DNA of 57,164 nucleotides, taken from assembly GCA_002389675.1 (NCBI GenBank), contig DGQF01000010.1:32141-89304 (forward strand). Reading direction: 5' to 3'. Below the pieces are notes generated by a model. That model saw nothing but the letters and a program-made list of their open reading frames with translations, did no database searches and was not told the DNA's origin. Position 1 is the first letter of the stretch. Every line of letters starts with the position of its first letter. Positions 25,929 through 34,423 of this stretch are shown here, in pieces. This DNA is from Gammaproteobacteria bacterium UBA4421. Lineage in GTDB: Bacteria; Pseudomonadota; Gammaproteobacteria; Pseudomonadales; Azotimanducaceae. Both the position numbers and the translations under genes were made by a program.

Positions 25929-26242
25929 GCCGGTTCATTCAGGTGATTGTTGAAGATCGAGACGGCCAATGTCATCAACAAGAACTGAGCGTGGGCCAAT
26001 CGTTGATGCAGCAATTGTGTCAGGCAGATTTTGACATTGAGGCGGTTTGCGGCGGTTGTTGCTCTTGTGCTACCTGTCATGTGCTGATTGATCACCAAAG
26101 GGTTGGACCTGCAGAGTCGCTGGAACAGGCCCTGTTATCTGGCACAACGGATTATCATCCGGCCTTTTCGCGTTTATCTTGTCAGATTACAGTGGATTGG
26201 GACTTGCACAACCAACGCATTATCATTGCTCAGGAGGATTAA
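25925..26242 (+). CDS. [2Fe-2S] ferredoxin (adrenodoxin-like)
   Basis: A 105 aa ferredoxin. The cluster ligands follow C-x5-C-x2-C (in CGGCCSCATC) with the fourth Cys in RLSCQI, as in adrenodoxin/putidaredoxin-type proteins that feed bacterial P450s. Two extra cysteines within the same loop are unusual. It lies in the same transcript as two P450s and a Rieske oxygenase, so it may supply one or all of them. No ferredoxin reductase is encoded in the window. It starts in the amidohydrolase stop codon (ATGA). Confidence 0.9.
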   Translation: MSRFIQVIVEDRDGQCHQQELSVGQSLMQQLCQADFDIEAVCGGCCSCATCHVLIDHQRVGPAESLEQALLSGTTDYHPAFSRLSCQITVDWDLHNQRIIIAQED

Positions 26243-26248
26243 AGAAAT

Positions 26249-26860
26249 ATGGCACAATCGACAACTGAAGCTTCCCAGGCTGAAGCGACCGCTGACATCC
26301 TGCGGCGTTTGGATCGGTTAGAATCGAAAGAAGAAATTCGCGCGCTGTCCAGCAGTTATGCCGCGGCGTGCGATGAGCACGACTTACCGCGCTTGATGGA
26401 TTTGTTCACCGATGATGCCTGTTTTGATGCCAGCAACGGCATGATGGTGGCCGACAGTAAATCTGCGATTGAAGCTCTTTTTATTAATACGTTTAAGGTG
26501 CGGGGGCCGGGTTATCATTGGACTCACGATATCACGATTGCTATGGATGCTCAGGACCCGAATAGTGCCACGGGTTTGGTGATGAGCCATGCTGAAACGA
26601 CCCCAAATGGAGTGGTTTCGATTGCGGCGATGCGTTATGCCGATACTTATCGACGCGAGCGCGATCAAGTTTGGCGTTTTTCTAATCGGTTGATTAGTTT
26701 TTTCTACTACGTGCCGGCTGCGCAGTATGCTTCGAGCTTGGATCAGTTGAATCGGGTATATATGGGCGGGGAGCATCAGGCGGCTGATTATCCTGAACGG
26801 CTAGCGCCATGGCAGGCGTTTATTGACGCGCATGGCCCGCTGCAATTGGACAAAAGCTGA
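26249..26860 (+). CDS. NTF2-like/SnoaL-like protein
   Basis: A 203 aa protein with the NTF2 fold, recognised by the helix-rich start (LESKEEIRALSSSYAAACDEHD) and the following LMDLFTDDACFD. Members are isomerases, hydratases, dehydratases or beta subunits of ring-hydroxylating oxygenases. Because it lies directly before the Rieske oxygenase gene it could stand in as that enzyme's small subunit, but the pattern is closer to SnoaL_4 proteins than to true beta subunits. It has a clear ribosome binding site (AGGAGG at 26232-26237). Confidence 0.78.
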   Translation: MAQSTTEASQAEATADILRRLDRLESKEEIRALSSSYAAACDEHDLPRLMDLFTDDACFDASNGMMVADSKSAIEALFINTFKVRGPGYHWTHDITIAMDAQDPNSATGLVMSHAETTPNGVVSIAAMRYADTYRRERDQVWRFSNRLISFFYYVPAAQYASSLDQLNRVYMGGEHQAADYPERLAPWQAFIDAHGPLQLDKS

Positions 26861-26861
26861 G

Positions 26862-28028
26862 GTGGCGTTGGAATCTACCCAAGACCCTCGCTTGATGGCG
26901 CTAGCAGAACGCGCGCTATCGCATTACGTCAACAAGACCACAGATCGGGCGCCGACAACGATGCAGATGCCGGTATCTGCCTACAGCGATACAGCGCGTT
27001 ATGATCGGGAGCGAAAAAGAATATTTGGAAGTTTACCGATTGCGGTGGCGCTGAGCATTGAGCTACCCGATCGCGGCAGCTATAAAGCGATGCAGGTGTT
27101 AGATGTGCCGCTGTTGTTGGTTCGAGATGAGCAGGGTGTTGCTCGCTGCTTTTTGAACGTATGCCGTCACCGAGGTGCGCGCTTGTGCGAATCGGGAAGG
27201 GCGCAGACGCGAATCATTGCGTGTCCCTATCATGCGTGGACGTACAATTTGCAGGGTGAGTTAGTGGCCCGTTATGGTGCTGATAGCTTCGGCGAAATAA
27301 CCCAGCAGGCATATTCACTTACCGCGCTTCCCTGCGAGGAGCGGGCGGGGTTTTTATGGGTGTCCTTGGATCAAACCCCATTTGATATCGATCAGTGGTT
27401 GGGTGATTTCGCTGTCGAGCTTGGTACATTGGCATTACAGGATTGGCATATTTATGCGCAGAGGGAGTTACCAGGCCCAGGTTGGAAAGTGACTATGGAC
27501 GGTTACTTAGAAGCGTATCACCACAATATGTTGCATGGCCAGACCGTGGGCCAGATGACGGTAGGCAATTTAATGGTGCTGGATACATACGGCCCGCATC
27601 AACGGCTCACGTTTGGACGCAAGTCGCTGGGCGAGCTTGCGCGGCAGCCGCGAAAGCTTTGGCGACCGCAAGATCACATTCGCCTGATCCATTCTGGATT
27701 TCCGAATTTATCTGTATCGGGGATTGTCGGTGGTTTCTGCTTGGTCAGCCAAATTTTCCCGGGGCCAACAGCTCATACCACGCTTACAGTGCAAACAGTT
27801 CTGTGTGCAAAACCGCCGCAGACGGACGCTGAAATTGCGAGTGCTGAGGATTTCAGCGCCATGGTATTGCAAGCGGTTAAGGACGAAGATTATCCGGTAG
27901 GCTTTGGTGTGCAGGAGGGTATTTTAAGTCAGGCCAATACCCACTTTACCTTCGGCAGAAATGAGTCAGCCTTACAAAATTATCACCGCTGGGTAGCGCA
28001 CTTTATGGGTGAAGAAATATCGCAGTGA
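26862..28028 (+). CDS. Rieske non-heme iron oxygenase, alpha subunit
   Basis: A ring-hydroxylating type oxygenase of about 388 aa. The Rieske cluster ligands are C-x-H in CRHRG and C-x2-H in CPYHAW. The mononuclear iron site is in EAYHHNMLH (His-x4-His) in the middle of the protein, with Asp/Glu just before it. The GTG at 26862, two bases after the previous stop, is the preferred start; ATG 26895 is an alternative. It closes the nine-gene operon. The usual reductase is missing, so electrons probably come through the ferredoxin two genes upstream. The substrate could be an aromatic, steroid-like or quaternary ammonium compound. Confidence 0.88.
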   Translation: MALESTQDPRLMALAERALSHYVNKTTDRAPTTMQMPVSAYSDTARYDRERKRIFGSLPIAVALSIELPDRGSYKAMQVLDVPLLLVRDEQGVARCFLNVCRHRGARLCESGRAQTRIIACPYHAWTYNLQGELVARYGADSFGEITQQAYSLTALPCEERAGFLWVSLDQTPFDIDQWLGDFAVELGTLALQDWHIYAQRELPGPGWKVTMDGYLEAYHHNMLHGQTVGQMTVGNLMVLDTYGPHQRLTFGRKSLGELARQPRKLWRPQDHIRLIHSGFPNLSVSGIVGGFCLVSQIFPGPTAHTTLTVQTVLCAKPPQTDAEIASAEDFSAMVLQAVKDEDYPVGFGVQEGILSQANTHFTFGRNESALQNYHRWVAHFMGEEISQ

Positions 28029-28038
28029 GCCCCATTGG

Positions 28039-28224
28039 CTAGGCCGCGTAGGTTAACCGCCGTAACAGAGCGTCATTGATGACTTCTCTGGCAAAATCGG
28101 CGCAGGTCCCGCAACCAGTGGCAGCGCCAAGGCTTGTTTGAATGTCGGAGAGCGTTTCGGCGCCGCGCGCGACGGCTTCGTTGATGTCGCTATCAGAGAT
28201 GGCTTTACAGATACAAACGTACAT
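28039..28224 (-). CDS. bfd: Bacterioferritin-associated ferredoxin
   Basis: A 61 aa [2Fe-2S] protein. Ligands follow the Bfd pattern: Cys-x-Cys in YVCICKA and Cys-x2-Cys in GCGTC. Bfd reduces the heme of bacterioferritin to release stored iron. ATG 28224 is preceded by GGAGGTGTTT. It diverges from bfr, and Fur-like boxes lie between them, consistent with induction under iron starvation. Confidence 0.93.
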   Translation of the reverse strand: MYVCICKAISDSDINEAVARGAETLSDIQTSLGAATGCGTCADFAREVINDALLRRLTYAA

Positions 28225-28270
28225 AAACACCTCCGGTGAGGGCTTGTTCTCAATAAATTTCATTGTAAAT

Positions 28271-28289
28271 GCAAATGATTCTCGATATC
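28271..28289. promoter_or_regulatory. Fur box, bfd side
   Basis: The 19-base site GCAAATGATTCTCGATATC matches the GATAATGATAATCATTATC Fur consensus at 13 of 19 positions and lies 47 bases upstream of the bfd start. Confidence 0.6.
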
Positions 28290-28317
28290 AATCTCTTTTG
28301 TAAATAAATTGTTAAGT

Positions 28318-28336
28318 AGTAATGAGAATAATTATT
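28318..28336. promoter_or_regulatory. Fur box, bfr side
   Basis: AATGAGAATAATTATT with its three leading bases matches the Fur consensus at 14 of 19 positions. It lies centrally in the AT-rich 212-base bfd-bfr gap, about 100 bases before bfr. Confidence 0.6.
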
Positions 28337-28436
28337 GTTTAAAATCAAAGGGTTATAAATTTTTATTGATTGCCCTTGGTTGATCTTTACGGCATCATAG
28401 TGCGATAAGTCTCGGCAATTAGTTAAAGGATGTTGA

Positions 28437-28928
28437 ATGCAGTCTCTTGATCCCAACGTGGTTACTCACCTCAATAAAATACTCAAAAACGAACTGACGG
28501 CGATTAACCAGTATTTTTTACACGCAAAGATGCTTGAAGACTGGGGTTTACAGCGGATGGCCGCACATGAACATCATGAATCGATCGACGAAATGAAGCA
28601 TGCAGATCAGTTGATTGCGAGAATCCTCTTTTTGGAAGGCCTACCTAATTTACAGGATTTAGGTAAATTATTAATTGGTGAGAATGTTGAGCAGATTATT
28701 GAAGGTGATTTGCGGATGGAGATGACTGCTTTGGCAGACCTTCGCGATGCGATCGCTTTTTGTGAAGGCGTGGGCGACTATGTCAGCCGCGACCTCGTCG
28801 CTCATATCTTAGATTCAGAGGAAGAGCATGTAGATTGGCTAGAGACGCAGCAACAACTGATTAAGCAAATGGGGCTGCAAAATTACGTGCAGGCACAAAT
28901 GTTACCTAAGTCAGAGTCCTCATCATGA
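28437..28928 (+). CDS. bfr: Bacterioferritin
   Basis: A 163 aa heme-containing ferritin that oxidises and stores iron in a 24-subunit shell. Ferroxidase residues are recognisable: Glu in [11 protein letters not shown], Glu-x2-His in the helix-B segment [10 protein letters not shown], Glu94 region and EEEHVDW. The heme-ligating Met is in DEMKHAD. The length is typical of the family. It diverges from bfd with Fur-like boxes in between. Its last six bases overlap the end of the convergent mobA gene. Confidence 0.94.
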   Translation: MQSLDPNVVTHLNKILKNELTAINQYFLHAKMLEDWGLQRMAAHEHHESIDEMKHADQLIARILFLEGLPNLQDLGKLLIGENVEQIIEGDLRMEMTALADLRDAIAFCEGVGDYVSRDLVAHILDSEEEHVDWLETQQQLIKQMGLQNYVQAQMLPKSESSS

Positions 28929-29552
28929 CAGGATTAGATCGGTAGGATAATTGAAATTGGCAAATGCTTTGGTCCCTTGGATTAGAGCACGTTGAGCGCC
29001 TATCTCCGCCAGCCATGCGTGCGCTGCATACCCTGTTTGGCCAAGATAATTTTGTAAGCTCTGCAGGCACTGTTTGTGTAGCAACAAGTGCAGATGATGT
29101 TGTCTCGTGCCGTCAAATGCGACAATGGCAGGGGTGGTCGGCGAGACTTGCTGGCACAGTGCCTGGCTCCAGTGCTCAGGCAGACACGGCGTATCACCTG
29201 GGCTGATTAATAACCAATCGGTCTTACAGTGCATCAATCCCATTAAAACTCCAACCAAGGGGCCGCTGGCGCCCTTAATGGGACAATTGTCGTCGCGCAA
29301 CACGGGCGCGCGTTGCTTGTACTGGGCTATGTCGGCATTAGCGCTGATTAGTCGCGGTAAAGATTGAGGAACGCTATTGAGTACATGGTCGACAAGCGCC
29401 TGGCCATGCCACTGGAGTAACGGTTTATTGACAAACCCCATACGGCGACCGCGACCGCCGCACAAAACAAGGAACGTGAGATGTTCCGGATTGGGCTGAG
29501 ATAAATCTAAGCGTGGATGATCGACTGGCTTGAGCGTAGATGGGGGTTGCAA
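28923..29552 (-). CDS. Molybdenum cofactor guanylyltransferase MobA-like
   Basis: A 209 aa NTP-transferase of the MobA/MocA group. The nucleotide loop is [19 protein letters not shown], with the G-x-G-x-R-M-G pattern, and the metal-binding segment is [18 protein letters not shown] is also characteristic. MobA attaches GMP to molybdopterin, while MocA relatives make the CMP form used by xanthine dehydrogenase family enzymes; the type is not decided here. The start is uncertain: TTG 29552 gives a normal length, while the longer open frame upstream overlaps the divergent GMC gene. The molybdoenzyme gene 10 kb away is a possible client. Confidence 0.78.
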   Translation of the reverse strand: MQPPSTLKPVDHPRLDLSQPNPEHLTFLVLCGGRGRRMGFVNKPLLQWHGQALVDHVLNSVPQSLPRLISANADIAQYKQRAPVLRDDNCPIKGASGPLVGVLMGLMHCKTDWLLISPGDTPCLPEHWSQALCQQVSPTTPAIVAFDGTRQHHLHLLLHKQCLQSLQNYLGQTGYAAHAWLAEIGAQRALIQGTKAFANFNYPTDLILS

Positions 29553-29644
29553 GATTGATTTAGTGCTTGAGTATTTGTGGACTTCTTGACACGGTGGTGT
29601 GCTTGAAGACCAGATTATTGTGTTTGTCAGTGAAGAGCAAATAT

Positions 29645-31174
29645 ATGTATGACGTTGTTGTGGTAGGTGCGGGTAGCGCGGGGTGTGTGGTGGCTGCGCG
29701 TCTCTCGGAAAACCCCAATCTGCGCGTCGCACTATTGGAGGCGGGTCCGGACTATGCGCTTTTGCGAGAGACACCTTTTGATTTGATTAACGCGCACAAT
29801 AATTCCTACCGCGATCATGATTGGGGTATGGATTATGAGCCGACACAGGGTAGACGTGACCGTTTTCCGCGTGGGCGGGTCACCGGCGGCTCAAGCGCCG
29901 TCAATACCGCCATTGCCTTGCGAGGTGTGCCCGAAGACTATGATGAGTGGGCAGCTGCTGGCAATGCCGGTTGGGCCTGGGAAGACGTGCTGCCGGCCTT
30001 TAAGCGGTTAGAGCGAGATTTGGATTTCCCCGGTGCGCCCTACCATGGTGATAGCGGGCCGATCAGCATTCGACGGCATCCTCCGGGTGAGTTATTGCCG
30101 CAACACCAGGCCTTCCTTGCTCGTTCTGCAGACTTGGGGTATCCGCAATGCGCCGATGCCAATGCGCCATGGGATTGGGGGGCCGGTCCGCAACCGATGA
30201 ATAAACTAGGTAGGCTGCGTATCTCCGCGGCGATTGGATACTTGGCCCCTGCGCGCCTGCGGCCTAATTTAGACATCATCAGCGCAACCACCGTGCGACG
30301 CGCTGTGTTTGCAGGCACAAAATGTGTGGGGGTTGAAGTTGAAAAACCCGGGGGCGAACGTGAAGTGTTTAATGCCAAGTTGGTGGTGCTTAGCGGCGGT
30401 GCGTTGATGACACCCTGCATGTTGTTGCGCAGTGGGATTGGTGATCCAGCTGAAGTGGCCCATTTGGGGGTAAAGTTGCTGGCAGCACGAACGGGCGTAG
30501 GAAAAAATCTTGCTGACCATCCAGCGCTAGCGGTGGTCTGTGACGTTAAAGATGCCAGTTTGATCGATTATGACGCGCCGCTCATTCAAACTATCCTGCG
30601 GTATACGGCGCCGAATTCTGACAAACGCTGCGATCTGCAAATCGAACAAATCAGCTTTGCGAACCGTTCGGCCGGCGTGCCGCAGTTTGCCATCGCTCCG
30701 GTACTTGAATATCAATACGGAAGAGGCCAGTTGACGTTACATTCAGCAGACGTGCAGGCGCGCCCTCAGATTGAAAATCGATTTTGCGAGGATCCTCGTG
30801 ATGCCCAACGGCTGGCCAATTGTGTCTTAGACACGCTGGCGTTCACTCGCGAAGGGCCGCTTGCCGAGATGATCAGCGGGGTTCGTTTCCCGGATCTATC
30901 ACGCGGCTGTACTCTGCAGGACATGCAGCGGCTGTGTCAAAAATTTGCAGGTTCGGGGTATCATCCCTGTGGAACGGCTAAGATGGGTCCAAAAGAAGAT
31001 GATCAAGCTGTGGTGGATGCGCGCGGGCGTGTCTATCAAGTTGAAAATTTAGTGGTTGCCGATGCCTCAATTATGCCCAGTGTGCCTCGCGCGAATACCA
31101 ACTTAACCTGCTTTATGATTGGTGAACGGATAGGCGAGTGGATTCGCACCGAACCTCATCAATACGGACTTTAG
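29645..31174 (+). CDS. GMC-family FAD-dependent oxidoreductase
   Basis: A 509 aa flavoprotein of the glucose-methanol-choline oxidoreductase family. The FAD dinucleotide motif VVGAGSAGCVVAARL starts at about residue 6, GGSSAVNTAI is the GMC signature 1 region, GGALMTPCMLLRSGIG is signature 2, and the catalytic His lies in GYHPCGTAKMG. Such enzymes oxidise alcohols to aldehydes. ATG 29645 is chosen because the FAD motif then begins at the normal distance; the longer frame overlaps the divergent mobA region. It is followed after eight bases by an amidohydrolase, probably in the same operon. Confidence 0.9.
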   Translation: MYDVVVVGAGSAGCVVAARLSENPNLRVALLEAGPDYALLRETPFDLINAHNNSYRDHDWGMDYEPTQGRRDRFPRGRVTGGSSAVNTAIALRGVPEDYDEWAAAGNAGWAWEDVLPAFKRLERDLDFPGAPYHGDSGPISIRRHPPGELLPQHQAFLARSADLGYPQCADANAPWDWGAGPQPMNKLGRLRISAAIGYLAPARLRPNLDIISATTVRRAVFAGTKCVGVEVEKPGGEREVFNAKLVVLSGGALMTPCMLLRSGIGDPAEVAHLGVKLLAARTGVGKNLADHPALAVVCDVKDASLIDYDAPLIQTILRYTAPNSDKRCDLQIEQISFANRSAGVPQFAIAPVLEYQYGRGQLTLHSADVQARPQIENRFCEDPRDAQRLANCVLDTLAFTREGPLAEMISGVRFPDLSRGCTLQDMQRLCQKFAGSGYHPCGTAKMGPKEDDQAVVDARGRVYQVENLVVADASIMPSVPRANTNLTCFMIGERIGEWIRTEPHQYGL

Positions 31175-31182
31175 GAGGTCGC

Positions 31183-32670
31183 TTGCACGATATTGTTTTC
31201 CGCAACGTTAATTTGATTGATGGCGGTGGCGGGCCGGCTGAGCAGGGGGATTTGGCGGTTGCCGACGGTCGCATCGCAGAGCTGGGGAGCGTAGGTCCAG
31301 GCCGAGTTGAGATCGACGGCCAAGGCATGGTCTTGGCACCGGGATTCATTGACACACACGCGCACGATGATGGCGCGTTTCTGCGGCATCCAGACATGGC
31401 ATTTAAACTGGCCCAGGGTGTCACCTCGGTGGTCAGCGGTAATTGCGGTTTTAGTGCCATTCCTTGTTCACCGTCGGATCAATCGTCATCCGCCAGCGGC
31501 GGTATTTTAGCCGGTCTTGAAGGTGAATTTACGGATCTTGAAGGTTATTTTTCGTCTGTTTTAGCGCGTAAACCTGCGATCAACAATATGATGCTGGTGG
31601 GGCATAATACGGTTCGCTCGTTAGTGATGGGTGATCAGAAAAATGACCCCAGTCAGCGGCAATTGTCAGCCATGCGGGAGCACGTTCGGTGTGCATTGGA
31701 GCAGGGCGCATGTGGTTTTTCCTCGGGATTAATCTATCGTCCGGGCCGCTATAGCCGCACTGAGGAAATTGTTGCGTTAGCTACCCAAGCGGCGCAATAC
31801 GATGCGTTATATACAACACATATGCGCAATGAAGGTGATCGTCTGCTAGAGGCTGTGGATGAAAGCCTGCAGATTGGGCGTGAAAGTGGTGCTCATTTGC
31901 ATATCTCGCATCATAAAGCTGCTGGGCGCGCCAACTGGGGCAAGGTGGGGGCTTCATTGCAGAAAATAGATGCAGCGCTGCAACAAGGGCAACGCGTAAC
32001 GCTAGATGTCTACCCCTACACCGCGGGCAGCGGCCGAATGTCCGAATATTTTAATCTTGAGCGTGTGAATATTGAGTTGGCTGAAGTTGTGCGCATCGCC
32101 TCTTGTCCCGCTTTTCGTCACTATGAAGGCAAAATGTTGGTTGATATCGCCAAGGCGCAGGATTTATCGCTAAGTGATTGTGTTCGACACATTTTGATGG
32201 CGCCCAAAGGAGACCGAACGCTGTGTATTCACTTTATTATTGATGAGGCGGATATCGAAACCAATTTGGCGCATGCAGATATGATGGTCGGTTCAGACGG
32301 CATTCCCGACCTGCGCGGACGACCCCATCCAAGGCTATTTGGCACGTTTGCTCGAGTGCTGGGGCGTTATGTTCGCGAGCGGGGGATTTTGAGCCTGCCG
32401 GAAGCCGTCAGGCGCATGACTGCGTTGAGTGCGCAGACTTTTGGCTTGCTTGAGCGAGGTCGATTGTGCCCGGGATATTGGGCTGATTTAGTGCTTTTTG
32501 ACCCGGATGTGATTATAGATACAGCCACTTACGATGAGCCTCAGCAATCACCTTTAGGTGTTCGAGCAGTGGTGGTTAATGGGATTGTCGCGTATCAAAA
32601 TGGAGTGCATACGGGTGCAGGGAGTGGTCAGATGTTGCGTTATCGGCGTAGCGAATTTTCCACGCGCTAG
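31183..32670 (+). CDS. N-acyl-D-amino-acid deacylase family amidohydrolase
   Basis: A 495 aa zinc amidohydrolase of the D-aminoacylase/dihydroorotase-like group. Visible motifs are GFIDTHAHDDG with the H-x-H ligands, QGVTSVVSGNCGFS, the Cys/Lys region ACGFSSGLIYRPG, and THMRNEGDRLLEA and HISHHKA with further ligands, plus the late Asp in MVGSDGIPD. The start is TTG 31183: a strong AGGAGG lies just upstream and overlaps the GMC stop. The neighbouring GMC enzyme and the permease downstream suggest turnover of an acylated amino compound, but the substrate is a guess. Confidence 0.88.
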   Translation: MHDIVFRNVNLIDGGGGPAEQGDLAVADGRIAELGSVGPGRVEIDGQGMVLAPGFIDTHAHDDGAFLRHPDMAFKLAQGVTSVVSGNCGFSAIPCSPSDQSSSASGGILAGLEGEFTDLEGYFSSVLARKPAINNMMLVGHNTVRSLVMGDQKNDPSQRQLSAMREHVRCALEQGACGFSSGLIYRPGRYSRTEEIVALATQAAQYDALYTTHMRNEGDRLLEAVDESLQIGRESGAHLHISHHKAAGRANWGKVGASLQKIDAALQQGQRVTLDVYPYTAGSGRMSEYFNLERVNIELAEVVRIASCPAFRHYEGKMLVDIAKAQDLSLSDCVRHILMAPKGDRTLCIHFIIDEADIETNLAHADMMVGSDGIPDLRGRPHPRLFGTFARVLGRYVRERGILSLPEAVRRMTALSAQTFGLLERGRLCPGYWADLVLFDPDVIIDTATYDEPQQSPLGVRAVVVNGIVAYQNGVHTGAGSGQMLRYRRSEFSTR

Positions 32671-32748
32671 ATTAGTCCTGAAGCAGGCTTGATTGAAAAA
32701 ATAATTCGCGCACACTGCTGCGATCAATATCAGATTAAGGGGATTTAA

Positions 32749-33546
32749 GTGAGTTTTCTTGTTAGAGAAAAACAGGGTCATGTCTTGCAGGTGACGATGT
32801 CTAGTCCAGACACGCGCAATGCGTTAACCGACGACAGTCAGTTTGAGGAATTTGAAGTCCTCTGCCGTGAGATTAATGACGATAAATCTGTGCGTGCAGT
32901 GGTGCTTACTGGCGCCGGCAGTGCATTTTGTGCCGGTGGCAATGTCAAAGATATGCGAGATCGAACCGGTTTGTTTTCCGGTGACCCCTTTGATCAAGCC
33001 GATGCCTATCGTCGCGGTATTCAACGTATTCCACGCGCGGTTTATAGCCTAAATGTGCCCGCTATTGCGGCGGTAAACGGGCCGGCGGTTGGGGCTGGCT
33101 GTGATTTGGCGACCATGTGTGATATTCGTATCGCAAGTGAGAAAGCTATGTTTGCTGAGAGTTTTGTCAAACTAGGCATTATTCCCGGAGATGGCGGTGC
33201 TTGGTTTTTGCCGCGTGCGGTGGGGTACTCCAACGCCTGCAAAATGGCGTTTACCGGTAATCCGGTGCGAGCGCAAGAAGCGCTGAGCATGGGTCTGGTG
33301 TCTGAGGTTGTGGCACCTGATGAGCTTATTCCAACGGCGCTCACATTGGCACAAAGCATCGCCGAAAATCCGCCTCACGCAGTGCGACTAACCAAACAAC
33401 TCATGCGCGGCAGTGAGCAGTCGTCGCTGGATGAATTATTGGATAAGTCGGCTGCCTTTCAAGCCGTCTGCCACGCTGAGCCCGATCACGCAGAAGCGGT
33501 GGCCGCGTTTTTTGAAAAACGTTTGGGTCAATACCGCTCGCAGTGA
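32749..33546 (+). CDS. Enoyl-CoA hydratase/isomerase family protein
   Basis: A 265 aa crotonase with both oxyanion-hole segments (GAGSAFCAGGNVKDM and AAVNGPAVGAGCDLA). Neither catalytic Glu of classical hydratases is kept: the first place is Phe in FAESF and the second is Lys in NACKM. An Asp appears in the active-site loop PGDGG, as in PaaG-related isomerases. It is therefore more likely an isomerase, or acts on an unusual acyl-CoA. GTG 32749 follows AAGGGG. It lies 78 bases after the amidohydrolase gene, so it may have its own promoter. Confidence 0.85.
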   Translation: MSFLVREKQGHVLQVTMSSPDTRNALTDDSQFEEFEVLCREINDDKSVRAVVLTGAGSAFCAGGNVKDMRDRTGLFSGDPFDQADAYRRGIQRIPRAVYSLNVPAIAAVNGPAVGAGCDLATMCDIRIASEKAMFAESFVKLGIIPGDGGAWFLPRAVGYSNACKMAFTGNPVRAQEALSMGLVSEVVAPDELIPTALTLAQSIAENPPHAVRLTKQLMRGSEQSSLDELLDKSAAFQAVCHAEPDHAEAVAAFFEKRLGQYRSQ

Positions 33547-33576
33547 GTCATGCTTGGCGTTTAGGGGGTGGATGGC

Positions 33577-34353
33577 TCAGCGGGGTCCCTGACCATCGTC
33601 GATTTTGATGCAGGTGCCGGTCACGGCGTCGGAAGCGGGAGAGAGGAAGTACAGCAGCGTGCTGTCCATTTGCGCAGGGTCACCTATGCGTTTGCGTGGA
33701 AACGCTTTTGTGATATCTCCCATGCGTTGCAGCATCCCATCCATCATCTCGGAAGAGAACGCGCCGGGTGCGATGGCGTTGACGTTGATGTTGAAACGTG
33801 ACCATTCCACCGCCAGTGCCTCGGTCATTCTGACAATGCCGGCTTTGGTTATCGAATACAAAGCCGCGCCTTGTCCACTGTAGTTGAAGGCCCCGATGGA
33901 GGATATGTTGACCATTCGCCCGGGTAGTTCCGCGGCAATGAGGCGGCGAGCGATTTCACAAGACAGTACATAGGGCCCGCGAAGATTAGTGTCGAATACG
34001 TCATCAATCAGTTGGTTGCTCATTTTATGTGCTCTTTGTGCATCTGGAATGCCGGCGTTATTCACCAACAGCGTGATGCATCCCAGGGCAGCCTCTGCTT
34101 GCTCAACACAAGCCATGATCGAGTCATTGTCCCGCATGTCCAGCGCAATGGGTTCCACGGTAGCCCCGTTTTCACGAAGCTCTGCTGCCAGTGCATCCAA
34201 TCGATCAACCCGGCGACCTGTAATTGCGACCTTGGCGCCGCAGGCCGCCAGCACTTGAGCGAAACGTTTCCCCAATCCGGACGTGGTGCCAGTCACTAAG
34301 GCAACTTGGCCCGTGAGATCAATGCTGAAGTTAGGTAATGGATATTCAGTCAT
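33577..34353 (-). CDS. Short-chain dehydrogenase/reductase (SDR)
   Basis: A classical SDR of 258 aa with TGTTSGLG at the nucleotide-binding turn, NNAGIP, catalytic Ser in NISSIG and YSITKAG with Tyr and Lys. The Arg pair in TGRRVDRL suggests NADP. The C-terminal end reads CIKIDDGQG, where VDGG is common. It is transcribed toward the crotonase and divergent from the PhyH gene (70-base gap). The substrate is not predictable from sequence. Confidence 0.88.
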   Translation of the reverse strand: MTEYPLPNFSIDLTGQVALVTGTTSGLGKRFAQVLAACGAKVAITGRRVDRLDALAAELRENGATVEPIALDMRDNDSIMACVEQAEAALGCITLLVNNAGIPDAQRAHKMSNQLIDDVFDTNLRGPYVLSCEIARRLIAAELPGRMVNISSIGAFNYSGQGAALYSITKAGIVRMTEALAVEWSRFNINVNAIAPGAFSSEMMDGMLQRMGDITKAFPRKRIGDPAQMDSTLLYFLSPASDAVTGTCIKIDDGQGPR

Positions 34354-34423
34354 GTTGGCACCTTTTCAAAACTAAAGAGAATGTGGCAGTGTAGCAGGTA
34401 CAGATGAATGACGGCGAGACTGA

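Noticed and set aside
28225..28436. A small RNA or riboswitch in the AT-rich bfd-bfr gap
   Set aside because: The only structured signals are Fur-like palindromes; no RNA fold or terminator could be supported by eye.
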